A DNA stretch of 64,000 bases from Rhodococcus gordoniae (GCF_001646655.1 NZ_LPZN01000003.1:124001-188000), one strand, 5' to 3'; counted from the stretch's first letter, positions 1-9,621 are shown. Notes: generated by a model not told the origin, from the letters alone. Made by a program: numbers and translations.

Positions 1-662
1 CCCCGCGCAGCGACGATCCGTGGATCACCTCGCACCTCGAACTGCGCGACGACGCCGGGGCCGTCCAGCCGGGCTACGGCTGGGTGTTCCCGCTCGGCAC
101 CGGCGAGGTGAACCTGGGGGTGGGCACCCTCGCGACCGCCTCGCGACCGGCGAACGGATCGTTGCGCCCACTCATCGATCTGTACGCGCGGCAGCGCCGC
201 GCCGAGTGGGAACTCGGCGAGGTGACACGGGTGGCGTCGGCGCTGCTTCCCATGGGCGGAGCGGTGTCGGGAGTCGCGGGCAGGAACTGGGCGCTGATCG
301 GCGATGCCGCGGCGTGCGTCAACCCGCTCAACGGCGAGGGCATCGACTACGGACTCGAAGGCGGTCGGCTGGTCGCCGGACTGCTCGACGCCGACGACCT
401 CACCGACCTGTGGCCGACGACTCTGCGCTCCCATTACGGTCGCGCGTTCTCGACCGCACGTCGCCTCGCGAGCCTGCTCACGATCCCGAAGTTCCTGCCG
501 ACGACGGGCCCTGTCGCGATGCGGTCGCGGGCGATGATGTCGGTCGCAGTGCGGGTGATGGGCAATCTCGTCACCGACGAGGACGCCGATCTCGTCGCCC
601 GCGTGTGGCGCACGAGCGGTCACCTCTCGATGCGATGGGATCGGCAACCACTCTTCGCCTGA
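1..662 (+). CDS. menJ: Geranylgeranyl reductase-family flavoprotein, 3' part (MenJ-like)
   Basis: Partial gene; the reading frame is open from base 3 and its start lies left of the window. The visible 219 residues are the C-terminal half of an FAD-dependent reductase of the geranylgeranyl reductase family. The second FAD motif is clear: NWALIGDAAACVNPLNGEG (encoded near 285-345), with the GD-A-A segment that contacts the flavin. In mycobacteria the family member MenJ saturates one isoprene unit of the menaquinone side chain. It converges with menG, which fits that role. The family assignment is firm; MenJ specificity is inferred from the menaquinone neighbourhood. Confidence 0.8.
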   Translation, partial: PRSDDPWITSHLELRDDAGAVQPGYGWVFPLGTGEVNLGVGTLATASRPANGSLRPLIDLYARQRRAEWELGEVTRVASALLPMGGAVSGVAGRNWALIGDAAACVNPLNGEGIDYGLEGGRLVAGLLDADDLTDLWPTTLRSHYGRAFSTARRLASLLTIPKFLPTTGPVAMRSRAMMSVAVRVMGNLVTDEDADLVARVWRTSGHLSMRWDRQPLFA

Positions 663-724
663 GCAGTGCACGGCAGCGCTACCGCACACCAGCGCTACCG
701 CACTACAGCGGTACCGACGCGCGG

Positions 725-1426
725 CTACGTGCGCACCGCGCGGTGCAGCGCCGTGATGCCACCGGTGAGATTGCGCCACTTCACGTCGCTCCATCCCGCG
801 GCCTCGATGCGCCGGGCGAGCTGTTCCTGATCGGGCCAGGCCCGGATCGATTCGGCGAGGTAGACGTAGGCGTCGGGATTGCTGCTGACCGCCCGCGCGA
901 CCCGCGGCAGCGTCCGCATCAGGTACTCCATGTACACCGTGCGCAGCGGTTCCCGCACGGGCGTGGAGAACTCGCACACCACCAGGCGCCCGCCCGGCTT
1001 GACCACGCGGGCGATCTCGCGCAGCCCCTCGTCCGGGTCGGCGACGTTGCGCAGTCCGAAGGAGATGGTCGCGGCGTCGAAGACCGCGTCGGCGAACGGC
1101 AGTCGCATCGCGTCGCCGGCGACCATCGGGACGTTGCGGAACTCGCCGGCGTGCAACATGCCCTTCGAGAAGTCGGTGGCGACGACCCACGCGCCGGAGC
1201 GTCCCAGTTCGACGGTGGACACCCCGGTGCCCGCGGCGAGGTCGAGTACGCGCTCGCCCGGCTTCAGATCGAGTGCCGCCCGGGTCGCGCGACGCCACCC
1301 GCGGTCCTGCCCGAACGACAGGACGGTGTTGGTCAGGTCGTAGCGTGCAGCCACCCCGTCGAACATGGACGCGACCTCACGCGGGTCCTTGTCGAGCGAC
1401 GCGCGTGATCCCTGAGTTGTTGCCAC
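725..1426 (-). CDS. menG: Demethylmenaquinone methyltransferase MenG (UbiE family)
   Basis: SAM-dependent C-methyltransferase (233 aa) catalysing the last ring step, demethylmenaquinone to menaquinone, at the inner membrane face. Residues 21-33 ([13 protein letters not shown]) match the first UbiE signature. The SAM-binding glycine motif LDLAAGTG is at 61-68 and the acidic end of strand 2 (ATDFS) follows at 83-87. The second signature region ([20 protein letters not shown]) starts near 126. Length is normal for the family. It is the last gene of a minus-strand run menD, DUF3592, mgtA, menG, with 39 bases to mgtA. Confidence 0.95.
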   Translation of the reverse strand: MATTQGSRASLDKDPREVASMFDGVAARYDLTNTVLSFGQDRGWRRATRAALDLKPGERVLDLAAGTGVSTVELGRSGAWVVATDFSKGMLHAGEFRNVPMVAGDAMRLPFADAVFDAATISFGLRNVADPDEGLREIARVVKPGGRLVVCEFSTPVREPLRTVYMEYLMRTLPRVARAVSSNPDAYVYLAESIRAWPDQEQLARRIEAAGWSDVKWRNLTGGITALHRAVRT

Positions 1427-1465
1427 GGCCGAAACGTTACCCGCTCCCCTGCCGGGCCTCGGCCG

Positions 1466-2608
1466 TCACGCCGCCCCGTGGAGAGAGTGCACGGGCAGGC
1501 CCTGAACGCGGTTGTAGTGTGCAAGAAGCTGCTCGCACACCACCGGCCAGGTGCGTCCGAGCACTCCACGGCGCGCCGCACGCCCGAATTCGTCCCGGAC
1601 CCCGGGAGCGAGCAGTGCGTCGACGGCTCCGGGCAGCAACTCGGCGAACCGGTCCACGGGCAGGCGGTAACCGTTGCGGCAGTGGGCGACGAGGTCTCGG
1701 GGGCCACCTGCGTCCGGCACGATCGCCGGGACTCCGCTCGCCAGTGCTTCCTGCACGGCCTGGCAGAAGGTCTCGTGTTCGCCGGGGTGGACGAACACGT
1801 CGAGGCTCGCGTAGGCACGGGCCAGTTCCTCTCCCCCGAGCTGTCCGGTGAACACGGCCGACGGCAGGTGCCGTTCGAGCCGCGACCGTTCGGGACCGTC
1901 GCCGACCACGACGAGCTGCAACCGCGGGTCGTGGGCGAGGGTCGCGAGCCGTTCGACATGCTTCTCGGGCGCGAGGCGCCCCACGAAACCCACGATCGGG
2001 CGGCCCTCCGGCGCCCAGCGGGCGCGCAGATCCTCGTCCCGCCGGGACGGCGCGAAACGATCGGTGTCGATGCCCCGCGACCAGCGCTGCACGCGCGGGA
2101 TGCCGTGGGCGACGAGGGCATCCACAGCGGCTGTCGAGGGCGCGAGGGTGAGATCGCAACCGCGGTGCAGGCGCCGCGTCCATCGCCAGGACGCACGCGC
2201 CGCGAGGCCGAGCCCGTAGCTGGAGGCGAATCCGGCCACATCCGTCTGGTAGACCGCGACCGCCGGAACGTCGAGGCGTCCCGCGGCGGCGAGACCGCCG
2301 GCACCGAGCACGAACGGGGACGCGAGGTGCACCACGTCCGGTGCGAAATTCCGCAGGACCGGTAGGAGCTCCGGGCCGGGCACGCCGATCGGGAGGGAGC
2401 TGATCCTCGGTACCCGCACGGCCGGTAGGCGGTGGACGGGTGTCCCGTGATGGTCGGACGGAGCGGGCGGACCACCGGCGACCGTGTCGGGCGCGACGAC
2501 CAGCGCATCGTGGCCGGTGCGGTCGAGGTGCTCGAGGATGCGGAGCACCGAGTTGGTGACACCGTTGACGTTCGGAAGGAAGGATTCCGCGACGATGGCT
2601 ACTCGCAC
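1466..2608 (-). CDS. mgtA: GDP-mannose-dependent alpha-mannosyltransferase, GT4 family (MgtA-like)
   Basis: GT-B fold glycosyltransferase (380 aa). The N-terminal acceptor domain begins [14 protein letters not shown] (8-21), typical of the actinobacterial mannosyltransferases that act on lipid acceptors. The donor domain carries [10 protein letters not shown] (210-219) and the EX7E motif within [12 protein letters not shown] (278-289). In mycobacteria the gene between menG and the DUF3592 gene is MgtA, which mannosylates glucuronosyl- or phosphatidylinositol-based glycolipids; here the same neighbours are present. ATG start. Lipid acceptor not determinable from sequence. Confidence 0.85.
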   Translation of the reverse strand: MRVAIVAESFLPNVNGVTNSVLRILEHLDRTGHDALVVAPDTVAGGPPAPSDHHGTPVHRLPAVRVPRISSLPIGVPGPELLPVLRNFAPDVVHLASPFVLGAGGLAAAGRLDVPAVAVYQTDVAGFASSYGLGLAARASWRWTRRLHRGCDLTLAPSTAAVDALVAHGIPRVQRWSRGIDTDRFAPSRRDEDLRARWAPEGRPIVGFVGRLAPEKHVERLATLAHDPRLQLVVVGDGPERSRLERHLPSAVFTGQLGGEELARAYASLDVFVHPGEHETFCQAVQEALASGVPAIVPDAGGPRDLVAHCRNGYRLPVDRFAELLPGAVDALLAPGVRDEFGRAARRGVLGRTWPVVCEQLLAHYNRVQGLPVHSLHGAA

Positions 2609-2690
2609 CCCGCCAGCGTGGCGAGGTTCCGGGTCGAGCAGGTGCGCCCTCGGTGACCGGCGAGCGAAGTCGCGGCGAACGTTCCGTTCG

Positions 2691-3143
2691 TCACATCCGC
2701 AGCCGCCGATCCTGCCTTCCGCGAGCGGGAGCGGGAGCGACGCCGCCCTTCCGCCCGAGCCGGATCAGCAGGGGCGTGGCGATCATCCATGTGACGACGA
2801 TCACGGATCCGGTGGGGATCAATGCGACGCGGGCATCGCGTCCGGTCACTCGCACGAGATCGGGATCGCTGCGGGCGTACTCGACGGCGATCCGCTGACC
2901 GGCGGTCAACCCCGTCGGGTACAGGACCCCGAGTTCGGGATTGTGCGTGACGCCGTCGGGGGTGACGAAACTCACCGCCGAGCGGAGGGATCCGGCCGAG
3001 AGCACCTCCGCGACGGCCGTCCCGGTGTCGGACCGGATGGTGAGGTCGTTGCGGAGTGCGCCGAGGAACAGGATCACCGCGAGACCGGAGATCGCCACCG
3101 CGACGACGAGAACCGCGCGCCGCGCGCGCTCGGATCCGCTCAC
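2691..3143 (-). CDS. DUF3592-like membrane protein (Rv0556 type)
   Basis: Protein of 150 aa with one hydrophobic segment near residues 10-28 ([20 protein letters not shown]) and another near 117-133, flanking an extracytoplasmic beta-rich stretch ([16 protein letters not shown], then [13 protein letters not shown]). This is the layout of DUF3592 proteins. The GTG start overlaps the menD stop (GTGA), so it is probably translated by coupling to menD. Function unknown; position is conserved between menD and mgtA in mycobacteria. The basic C-terminus (RRLRM) follows the last membrane segment. Confidence 0.7.
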   Translation of the reverse strand: MSGSERARRAVLVVAVAISGLAVILFLGALRNDLTIRSDTGTAVAEVLSAGSLRSAVSFVTPDGVTHNPELGVLYPTGLTAGQRIAVEYARSDPDLVRVTGRDARVALIPTGSVIVVTWMIATPLLIRLGRKGGVAPAPARGRQDRRLRM

Positions 3144-4759
3144 AGCTGCGCTCGCACCGCCGCGTGGAGTTCGCGCAGCCCTGCCCGGTCGGTGGTGACC
3201 TCGACGACGCGAACGCCTGCGGGCGGCGGCGCCGTATCGGCGAGGGCCAGAGCGAGTCCCTGCAGATCCACCCGCTCGTGCGGAATTCGGTAGGCCGCGC
3301 ACAGCGCCGCGAGGTCCATGCCGTGCGGAGTGCCGAAGACACGCTCGAAGACACCCGCGTACTGCGGGTCGCCCTGTTCGAGCAGTTCGAAGATTCCGCC
3401 GCCGTCGTCGTTGGCGACGACGATGGTGAGATTCTGCGGACGCGGTTCGGACGGCCCGATGAGCAGACCCGACGCGTCGTGCAGGAAGGTCAGGTCGCCG
3501 AGCAGCGCGACGGTCCGTCCCTGCTCGTAGGCCAATGCGGCACCGAGCGCGGTGGACACGGTGCCGTCGATCCCCGCGACACCGCGGTTCGACAGCACCT
3601 TCACCTCCGGCTTCGGGTAGCCGACGAGCGCAGCGTCGCGCACCGGATTCGACGCGCCGAGCAGCAGCTGGTCGCCGGGCTTCAAGGCGTCCGTCACGAT
3701 CGCGGCGACGTGCAGCCCGGTGGGCTTCGGATGCCCGTCGAGCTGGGCGCGCACGGCCTTGTCGGTGTGCGCCGACAGCTGGCGGCACCGTTCGAGCCAC
3801 GCCTCGTCGGGTGTTCCCGACACCACCGCGCGGGTGCCGGTCGCGATGACGTTGCCCGAGACGTCGGGCCAGCGCGGACCGGTGGTCAGCGCGTACACCG
3901 CGACGGCGGGGTCGGCGAGCAGGTTCGACACCGGCCGGTGCAGTGTGGGCCGGCCGGTGATGATCGCCTGCCGCGGCTTCAGGTGCGGCAGCGCCATCGG
4001 ATGCAGCGGAATGCCGTGCAGCGGGGCAGTGGGTTCGGCGACGGTCGGCAGCCCGGACAGTTCGGAGCGGAGCGCCGAGCCGTGACCGGAGATCACGACC
4101 GTGTCGGGGGTCAGGTCGATCTCGAGTGGGACGTCGAGCGTGGCGTGCACCGTCGTGGTCCAGGCCTTGCCGCCGGGACGTCCCTCGGGCACCGGGCCCT
4201 TCGCGTCGAGCTCGGGCACGAGCGGTTCGCGCAGCGGGATGTCGAAGTGGACCGGGCCCGCGTTGCCCGATCGGGTCCCCCGGGCAGCGGCGAGGACGCG
4301 CGACACCGCCGAACGCCACTGACTGTTCTGCTCGATGCCTTCGGCGAGACCGAGGCTGATGGTCGCGCGCACCTGGCTGCCGAACAATCCGAGCTGCTCG
4401 ACGGTCTGGTTCGCGCCGGATCCGAGCAACTCGTAAGGACGGTTGGCGCTGAGCACGACCAGCGGCACGCGGGCGTAATTCGCCTCGAGCACGGCCGGCG
4501 CGAGGTTGGCCACGGCGGTACCCGAGGTCATGACGACGGGAACGGGACGACCCGAGGCCAGTGCCAGACCGATCGCGAGGAATCCGGCGGTGCGCTCGTC
4601 GATACGCATGTGCAGGCGCAGACGCCCCGCGCTGTCGGCGGCCTGGAGCGCGAAGGCGAGTGGCGCGTTGCGCGAGCCCGGGCACAGCACGACGTCCCGG
4701 ACACCACCCCGGGCGAGTTCGTCGACGACAGCGGTGGCCTGGGCAGTGGACGGATTCAC
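3140..4759 (-). CDS. menD: 2-succinyl-5-enolpyruvyl-6-hydroxy-3-cyclohexene-1-carboxylate synthase MenD
   Basis: Thiamine-diphosphate enzyme (about 539 aa) that joins isochorismate and 2-oxoglutarate, the first committed step to menaquinone. The N-terminal PYR domain has [13 protein letters not shown] and the conserved glutamate region ([15 protein letters not shown]). The C-terminal PP domain has the ThDP/Mg motif [13 protein letters not shown] and then the [11 protein letters not shown] stretch. I place the start at the GTG of [15 protein letters not shown] because homologues begin there; an upstream ATG at 4828 would run into the divergent flavin reductase gene. First gene of the menD-menG run. 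Confidence 0.93.
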   Translation of the reverse strand: MNPSTAQATAVVDELARGGVRDVVLCPGSRNAPLAFALQAADSAGRLRLHMRIDERTAGFLAIGLALASGRPVPVVMTSGTAVANLAPAVLEANYARVPLVVLSANRPYELLGSGANQTVEQLGLFGSQVRATISLGLAEGIEQNSQWRSAVSRVLAAARGTRSGNAGPVHFDIPLREPLVPELDAKGPVPEGRPGGKAWTTTVHATLDVPLEIDLTPDTVVISGHGSALRSELSGLPTVAEPTAPLHGIPLHPMALPHLKPRQAIITGRPTLHRPVSNLLADPAVAVYALTTGPRWPDVSGNVIATGTRAVVSGTPDEAWLERCRQLSAHTDKAVRAQLDGHPKPTGLHVAAIVTDALKPGDQLLLGASNPVRDAALVGYPKPEVKVLSNRGVAGIDGTVSTALGAALAYEQGRTVALLGDLTFLHDASGLLIGPSEPRPQNLTIVVANDDGGGIFELLEQGDPQYAGVFERVFGTPHGMDLAALCAAYRIPHERVDLQGLALALADTAPPPAGVRVVEVTTDRAGLRELHAAVRAQL

Positions 4760-4811
4760 GAAGTCCAGGGTAATTGCGCCGCAAGTGTGGCCGGGGGCAG
4801 GTGCGGTCAGA

Positions 4812-5441
4812 ATGGAGCGCGTGCGCACAGTCTTCGATCCCGCCGAGTCGAGCCCGGGCCGCTTCTATCGCCTCCTCACCGCGACAATCGTGCCGAGACC
4901 CATCGCGTGGGTGTCCACGGAGGCGGAGGACGGTGTGTTCAATCTCGCGCCGTACAGCTTCTTCACCGTCGCCAGTACCTCACCGCCGGTCGTGCAGTTC
5001 ACCTCCGTGGGGCGTAAGGACAGTCTGCGGAACATCGAGCAGACGGGCGAGTTCGTGATCAACATCGCGACCGTGCCGTTGATGGAGAAGGTCAACGCCT
5101 CGTCGGCGGCGTTCCCGCACGATATCGACGAGTTCACGGAAGTGGGCCTGCACGCCGAGCCGAGCGAGCGGGTGCGGCCGCCGCGGGTCGCGGAGGCGCC
5201 CGCGTCGATCGAGTGCCGGCTGCACCGCGTGATCGAGATCGGCGACTCGTTCGTCGTGATGGGTGACGTGCTGGCCGTGACGGTCGATCCGGCGGTGCTG
5301 GCGGAGGACGGTGCACCCGACTTCGCGGCCCTCGGCGCGGTGAGTCGGCTGGGACGGGCGGAATGGGGACTGACACCCGAGGTGCGGAGACTCGAACGCC
5401 CCGGCACTCCCCGAGGTCGCTCCGAGCCGGAGCGAACATAG
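4812..5441 (+). CDS. Flavin reductase-like, FMN-binding split-barrel protein
   Basis: About 209 aa, matching the flavin reductase-like domain: [19 protein letters not shown] near the N-terminus, [16 protein letters not shown], then [21 protein letters not shown]. Such proteins bind FMN and reduce free flavin or act as small-molecule oxidoreductases. ATG at 4812 is chosen; GTG at 4821 is an alternative. It is divergent from menD with 52 bases between starts. In mycobacteria this slot next to menC-menD holds a MenH-type hydrolase (bpoC); I see no such hydrolase here. The partner or substrate is unknown. Confidence 0.75.
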   Translation: MERVRTVFDPAESSPGRFYRLLTATIVPRPIAWVSTEAEDGVFNLAPYSFFTVASTSPPVVQFTSVGRKDSLRNIEQTGEFVINIATVPLMEKVNASSAAFPHDIDEFTEVGLHAEPSERVRPPRVAEAPASIECRLHRVIEIGDSFVVMGDVLAVTVDPAVLAEDGAPDFAALGAVSRLGRAEWGLTPEVRRLERPGTPRGRSEPERT

Positions 5442-5456
5442 GTTAGGCTTCGCTGA
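5438..5456. promoter_or_regulatory. Candidate IdeR/DtxR iron box
   Basis: The 19 bases ATAGGTTAGGCTTCGCTGA match the IdeR consensus TWAGGTWAGSCTWACCTWA at 15 of 19 positions; the left half is nearly perfect and the right half degenerate. It starts on the last codons of the flavin reductase gene and lies about 50 bases upstream of the siderophore-interacting protein start. Iron-dependent repression is the expected role. Confidence 0.55.
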
Positions 5457-5507
5457 ACGATTGTCGGGATGCCGTGTGGCGCATCCGTACAACCCACGGA
5501 GGGTCGC

Positions 5508-6368
5508 ATGGCGAAGAGCACGGGAACCGCGCGGCGCAATCCGTACATCAAGCCGGCCTCCCGGCGCATGGTGCGCGCGCAGGTACTCGCCGCCGAACGG
5601 ATCAGCCCGACCTTCGTCCGCATCACCGTGGGGGGCGAGGACGTCGACTCGATCGCACCCATGGGTTTCGACCACTGGTTCCGCATGTTCCTCCCCGCCC
5701 CGGGCCGGCAGGAACCGACTCTTCCCCGTGCGACCGACGACCGCTGGTGGCCCGAATATCAGGAACTGCCCGAGGAGCGCCGCCCGGTACTGCGGAACTA
5801 CACCATCCGCCGCGTGCGACCTGCGGGCGCGGGACTGTTCGGCACGACCTCCGAGATCGAGATCGACTTCGCGTCGCACGGGGATCTGGGTCCGGCATCG
5901 GCGTGGGCGGAACGGGCGAAGCCCGGCGACGAGATCGGCATCCTCGACGAGGGCATCAGCACTCTGCCCCTCGACGAAGCACATTCGTGGCTGCTCGTCG
6001 GTGACGAGAGCGCGGTGCCCGCCGTCGCCGGCATCCTCGGGTCGATTCTCGCCGCCGATCCCCTCGCGGCCGTGGAGGTGTTCGTCGAAGTTCCGCACCC
6101 CGACGATCTCACCGCCCAGGACCTGCCGACGGGCGAGAACGTGCAAGTGCATCCGGTGATCAGAACGGATGCGCAGGCCGTCCCGGGCAGTCTGGTCGCC
6201 GATGCGGTGCGGGAGGCGGCCCCGTCGCCGGATTCCACCCATGCGTTCGTCGCGGGCGAGTCGTCGCTCGCGACCGGCGTGCGCCGCCATCTCGTGCGTG
6301 AGTGCGGCTGGGACCGGTCGGCGGTGACCTTCATCGGATATTGGAAGTACGGCGAGCCCGTCTACTGA
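5508..6368 (+). CDS. Siderophore-interacting protein (FAD/NAD(P)H ferric-siderophore reductase)
   Basis: 286 aa member of the SIP/ViuB family that reduces ferric siderophores in the cytosol to release iron. The flavin motif RNYTIR is at 96-101. The C-terminal half has the NAD(P)H-binding fold (HSWLLVGDESAVPAV) and the family-typical ending GYWKYGEPVY. The start at 5508 is chosen for the GGAGGG ribosome-binding site just upstream; an in-frame ATG exists at 5469 but lacks one. The IdeR-like box upstream fits iron repression. It interrupts the menaquinone genes. Confidence 0.9.
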   Translation: MAKSTGTARRNPYIKPASRRMVRAQVLAAERISPTFVRITVGGEDVDSIAPMGFDHWFRMFLPAPGRQEPTLPRATDDRWWPEYQELPEERRPVLRNYTIRRVRPAGAGLFGTTSEIEIDFASHGDLGPASAWAERAKPGDEIGILDEGISTLPLDEAHSWLLVGDESAVPAVAGILGSILAADPLAAVEVFVEVPHPDDLTAQDLPTGENVQVHPVIRTDAQAVPGSLVADAVREAAPSPDSTHAFVAGESSLATGVRRHLVRECGWDRSAVTFIGYWKYGEPVY

Positions 6369-6461
6369 AGGCCCGAATCCCCTCGAAACGACGAACGCCG
6401 CGGCACCGACCGGCGAACCGGTTCGGGACCGCGACGTTCTGGTGTCGCTGGTGTCGGCGGG

Positions 6462-6902
6462 TCAGCCCGCGTGCTTCTGGATGAGATCACCCAAGCGCGG
6501 CAGCGCCTCGACGACGTGCTTCTTGGCCGAGGGACGCAGCGAGTCGTAGACCTTCTTGACGCCGGCCTTCGACGTGCCGGCGATGCGCTCGTCCGTCACT
6601 CCGAGAAGAGCGTCGGCGACGACCTCGCCGCGGGCGACCAGGTAGTCCGAGAACGAACCGTTGCCTGCGTACTCCACCCAGAACGGCTGGAGCTTCTCGA
6701 CGAATTCGGGCAGAAGACCTTCGACCGCGCCCGGCACGATGCCCGGGCCGACCTTCTTCACTGCTGCGTAGCCACCCTTGAGGGCGAGACCGGACGCACC
6801 CTTCTTGTCCGACACCTCAGCATCGATCAGGGCTTCGACGTCTGCCTTGACCGCCGGGAACTTGTCGGCGCCGAGGAGGGCATCGCCCAGAGCTGCAACC
6901 AC
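6462..6902 (-). CDS. Conserved actinobacterial protein of unknown function
   Basis: 146 aa, soluble, alpha-helical and lysine-rich, beginning MVAALGDALLGADKFPAV. It looks like a small family found in Rhodococcus and relatives (possibly DUF6918; from memory only). There are no cysteines, no signal peptide and no membrane segment. The GTG at 6902 is preferred because GGAGG lies 8 bases before it; another GTG at 6908 is too close to that site. It converges with the siderophore protein gene and lies 73 bases upstream of menC's stop on the same strand as menC. No function can be assigned. Confidence 0.7.
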   Translation of the reverse strand: MVAALGDALLGADKFPAVKADVEALIDAEVSDKKGASGLALKGGYAAVKKVGPGIVPGAVEGLLPEFVEKLQPFWVEYAGNGSFSDYLVARGEVVADALLGVTDERIAGTSKAGVKKVYDSLRPSAKKHVVEALPRLGDLIQKHAG

Positions 6903-6975
6903 TTTCACTGCCTCCGTAGATGTGACACTTGTGACCGTTGGGACGCGGGGAACGATATACGACGATTCCGCCGCA

Positions 6976-7971
6976 TCACAGTCCGCGTCCGGCGAGCACC
7001 GTACGGCAACGCCGCAGCCGTTCGCACCACCACTCGACGCGGTCGGGATCGGCTCGCAGCGCATCGAGCATGTCCGGTTCGGGCGCGACGGGGACGACGT
7101 CGAGCGCGCCCTCGGACAGGTGCAGAGCGGGGGCGACATCGGCCTCGAAGAATCCTCCCGTGCCGAGTCCGCAGGCGTAGGGAAGCTCCGGCAGGGCCGC
7201 TGCCGCGGCGAGGCCGGTGGCGATGCCCACCGCGGAGTCGAGGGCACTCGAGACGACCACCTCGACGCCGTGACCGGCCAGTTCGCCGGCGAGCGCGACC
7301 AGACGTCGGACCCCGCCGAGCGGCGCGACCTTCACGATCGCGACGTCCGCTCCCCCGGCGTGCACGACACGCAGCGGGTCCTCGGCCCGGCGGATGCTCT
7401 CGTCCGCGGCGATGCGCACGCCGGGCAGGCGCCGGCGCACCTCGACGAGTTCGGGCACGGTCGCGCACGGCTGCTCGGCGTATTCGAGCGGGGCATCGGC
7501 GGTGAGCGCCGTGAGCGCTCGGACGGCCTCGTCCACGCTCCAGCCGCCGTTGGCGTCGATCCGCACGTTCGGTAGGTGTTCGCGCACGGCGCGGACGCGG
7601 GCGAGGTCCTGCGCGAGGTCCTGCCCCGGCTCCGCGACCTTCACCTTCGCGGTGCTCGCACCGGGGAAACGGGCGAGCACGTCCGCGACCCGCTCCGGGC
7701 CCACGGCGGGCACGGTGGCGTTCACGGCGATCCGGGAACGCCGCGCGGGCGGATACCCCTGCCAGGCGGCCTCCATCGCCGACTGCAACCAATATGCCGC
7801 CTCGTCGTCGCCGTACTCGGGGAACGGACCGAATTCTCCCCACCCCGCGGGTCCGCGCAGCAGCAGGACTTCGCGCTCGGTGATACCGCGGAAGCGGACA
7901 CGCATGGGCAGCGAGACGACGACGGCTCCGTCGAGGAGTTCGTCGGCGGACGGCAGCGGACGGGGGGTCAC
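6976..7971 (-). CDS. menC: o-Succinylbenzoate synthase MenC
   Basis: Enolase-superfamily enzyme (331 aa) dehydrating SHCHC to o-succinylbenzoate. The active-site set is visible: KVK at 109-111 (catalytic lysine pair), metal ligands D139 (RIDANGGW), E166 (AEQPC) and D190 (AADES), and the second catalytic lysine K214 (VKVAPLGG). The GTG start overlaps the stop of the upstream thioesterase gene (GTGA), so the two are translationally coupled. Length and motif spacing are normal for the short actinobacterial MenC type. Confidence 0.93.
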   Translation of the reverse strand: MTPRPLPSADELLDGAVVVSLPMRVRFRGITEREVLLLRGPAGWGEFGPFPEYGDDEAAYWLQSAMEAAWQGYPPARRSRIAVNATVPAVGPERVADVLARFPGASTAKVKVAEPGQDLAQDLARVRAVREHLPNVRIDANGGWSVDEAVRALTALTADAPLEYAEQPCATVPELVEVRRRLPGVRIAADESIRRAEDPLRVVHAGGADVAIVKVAPLGGVRRLVALAGELAGHGVEVVVSSALDSAVGIATGLAAAAALPELPYACGLGTGGFFEADVAPALHLSEGALDVVPVAPEPDMLDALRADPDRVEWWCERLRRCRTVLAGRGL

Positions 7972-8600
7972 GGCTGGCCCGGCAGCAGCTGGATCATGAG
8001 GGCCTCGCAGTCGGCGAGGAGCGTGCCGTCGGTTTCGCGCAATTCGGCCGCACAGAAGATCTTGCGGCCCTCGACGCGCTCGACTCTCCCCTCGACGACG
8101 AGTTCGGTCCCGAGCGGCGTGATCTTGCGATAGTTGATGTGGAGATAGCCGGTGCGCGCGATGGGATGCCCCGAGGCGTGGACGACCATGCCGAACAGGT
8201 CGTCGAAGAGCAGCGGCAGGGTTCCACCGTGCGCCGCTCCGTTGCCGCCGCGGTGATAGAGCCGGAAGACGCCTCGGGAGCGGACCGATTCCTCGTCGAA
8301 CTTTTCGATCTGCCAGGGCAGCATCAGCAGGCTGCCGCGACCCGGAAGGTCGGGATTGAAACCGGCCGGGGACCTGCCCTCCGGAACGCGATGGGGAGCG
8401 AGCAGATCACCGAGCGCCTCGGCCTGCTCGATCGCGCGGTCGATCACCTCGTCGGGTGCGTGGGTGGACACCGCCAGGTCCTGCAGCCGTCGCAGCGCTT
8501 CGACGAATCGACCGTAGTTCGGCCCCGCCTTCACCGGTTCGTAGACCGGGAATCCGCCGTGATGCTCGTAGTCGTCGCGGGGGTCGGTCTGCTCGCTCAT
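7968..8600 (-). CDS. PaaI/THEM4-like hot-dog thioesterase (candidate DHNA-CoA thioesterase)
   Basis: 210 aa. After a 110-residue helical N-terminal part comes a hot-dog domain with the active-site helix region RGGNGAAHGGTLPLLFDDLF (117-136) and the usual strand RTGYLHINYRKITPLGTELV. Such enzymes hydrolyse acyl-CoA thioesters. It is coupled to menC by a GTGA overlap and is divergent from menB, whose product is DHNA-CoA, so DHNA-CoA hydrolysis is an attractive but unproven role. A general acyl-CoA thioesterase is the alternative. ATG start at 8600. Confidence 0.8.
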   Translation of the reverse strand: MSEQTDPRDDYEHHGGFPVYEPVKAGPNYGRFVEALRRLQDLAVSTHAPDEVIDRAIEQAEALGDLLAPHRVPEGRSPAGFNPDLPGRGSLLMLPWQIEKFDEESVRSRGVFRLYHRGGNGAAHGGTLPLLFDDLFGMVVHASGHPIARTGYLHINYRKITPLGTELVVEGRVERVEGRKIFCAAELRETDGTLLADCEALMIQLLPGQP

Positions 8601-8652
8601 GCCTGTGCACGTTATCGGGCCGCAGGTCGCGGCGGACCGGTGCCCGGCCCTT

Positions 8653-8658
8653 TATGGT
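8653..8658 (+). promoter_or_regulatory. Probable -10 element of menB (leaderless)
   Basis: TATGGT fits the actinobacterial -10 pattern TANNNT and ends 6 bases before the menB GTG at 8665, the spacing expected if transcription starts on the start codon. Confidence 0.45.
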
Positions 8659-8664
8659 GGCGAG

Positions 8665-9558
8665 GTGACCTTCGATCCAGAACTGTGGCGCCCGGTACCC
8701 GGGTTCGAGAACCTCACCGACATCACCTATCACCGACACGTCACGCAGGGCACCGTCCGCGTCGCGTTCGACCGCCCCGAGGTGCGCAACGCGTTCCGTC
8801 CGCACACGGTGGACGAGCTCTACCGCACACTCGACCACGCGCGGACCACCTCCGACGTCGGCGTCGTGCTGTTCACGGGCAACGGCCCGAGCCCGAAGGA
8901 CGGCGGATGGGCGTTCTGCTCCGGCGGCGACCAGCGGATCCGCGGACGCAGCGGCTACCAGTACGCGAGCGGCGAGACCGCCGACACGGTCGACAAGGCC
9001 CGTGCCGGCCGCCTGCACATCCTCGAGGTCCAGCGACTGATCCGGTTCATGCCGAAGGTCGTCATCGCGCTGGTCAACGGCTGGGCCGCCGGTGGCGGGC
9101 ACAGCCTGCACGTCACGTGCGACCTGACACTCGCCTCCCGCGAGCACGCCCGCTTCAAGCAGACCGACGCCGACGTGGGCAGCTTCGACGGCGGCTACGG
9201 CAGCGCCTACCTCGCCAAGATGGTCGGCCAGAAGTTCGCGCGCGAGATCTTCTTCCTCGGCGACACCTACACGGCCGAGGAGATGCACCACATGGGTGCG
9301 GTCAACAAGGTCGTCGACCACGACGAACTCGAGAACGTCGCGCTGGAGTGGGCACAGAAGATCAACGGCAAGTCGCCGCAGGCCCAGCGCATGCTCAAGT
9401 ACGCCTTCAACCTGCAGGACGACGGTCTCGTCGGCCAGCAGTTGTTCGCGGGCGAGGCCACGCGTCTGGCGTACATGACGGACGAAGCGATCGAGGGTCG
9501 CGATGCCTTCCTCGAGAAGCGCGACCCGGATTGGTCGCCCTATCCGCACTACTACTGA
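8665..9558 (+). CDS. menB: 1,4-Dihydroxy-2-naphthoyl-CoA synthase MenB
   Basis: Crotonase-fold enzyme (297 aa) cyclising o-succinylbenzoyl-CoA to DHNA-CoA. Family marks: WAFCSGGDQRIRG (substrate CoA site), the oxyanion-hole segment VNGWAAGGGHSLHVTCDL, and SFDGGYGSAYLAKMVGQK around the catalytic Asp/bicarbonate site. The C-terminus ends DPDWSPYPHYY as in other MenB proteins. GTG start at 8665; the frame extends upstream to 8599, but that stretch is not MenB-like. Convergent with the DUF4193 gene, with a terminator between. Confidence 0.96.
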   Translation: MTFDPELWRPVPGFENLTDITYHRHVTQGTVRVAFDRPEVRNAFRPHTVDELYRTLDHARTTSDVGVVLFTGNGPSPKDGGWAFCSGGDQRIRGRSGYQYASGETADTVDKARAGRLHILEVQRLIRFMPKVVIALVNGWAAGGGHSLHVTCDLTLASREHARFKQTDADVGSFDGGYGSAYLAKMVGQKFAREIFFLGDTYTAEEMHHMGAVNKVVDHDELENVALEWAQKINGKSPQAQRMLKYAFNLQDDGLVGQQLFAGEATRLAYMTDEAIEGRDAFLEKRDPDWSPYPHYY

Positions 9559-9563
9559 TCCTG

Positions 9564-9621
9564 ACGCGGTGAATCGGGCTTCGCCCCTGCTACAGCAGGC
9601 GCACGGCCCGGTTCACCGCGT
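9564..9621. terminator. Bidirectional hairpin between menB and the DUF4193 gene
   Basis: Arms 9564-9579 and 9606-9621 are complementary over 16 bases with one G-T pair. The loop holds a second small hairpin (cctgct/agcagg). It lies between two convergent genes, so it can end both transcripts. Confidence 0.7.

Noticed and set aside
2691-4784. A 697-codon minus-strand frame covering menD
   Set aside because: Only its last 150 codons (DUF3592 gene) are protein-like; the rest is a shifted reading of menD rich in Arg and Ala.
4757-4828. Upstream ATG at 4828 as the menD start
   Set aside because: It would overlap the divergent flavin reductase start and add 23 residues not found in MenD proteins.
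3056-5017. Long plus-strand frame opposite menD
   Set aside because: Shadow of menD; no start signal or family match.
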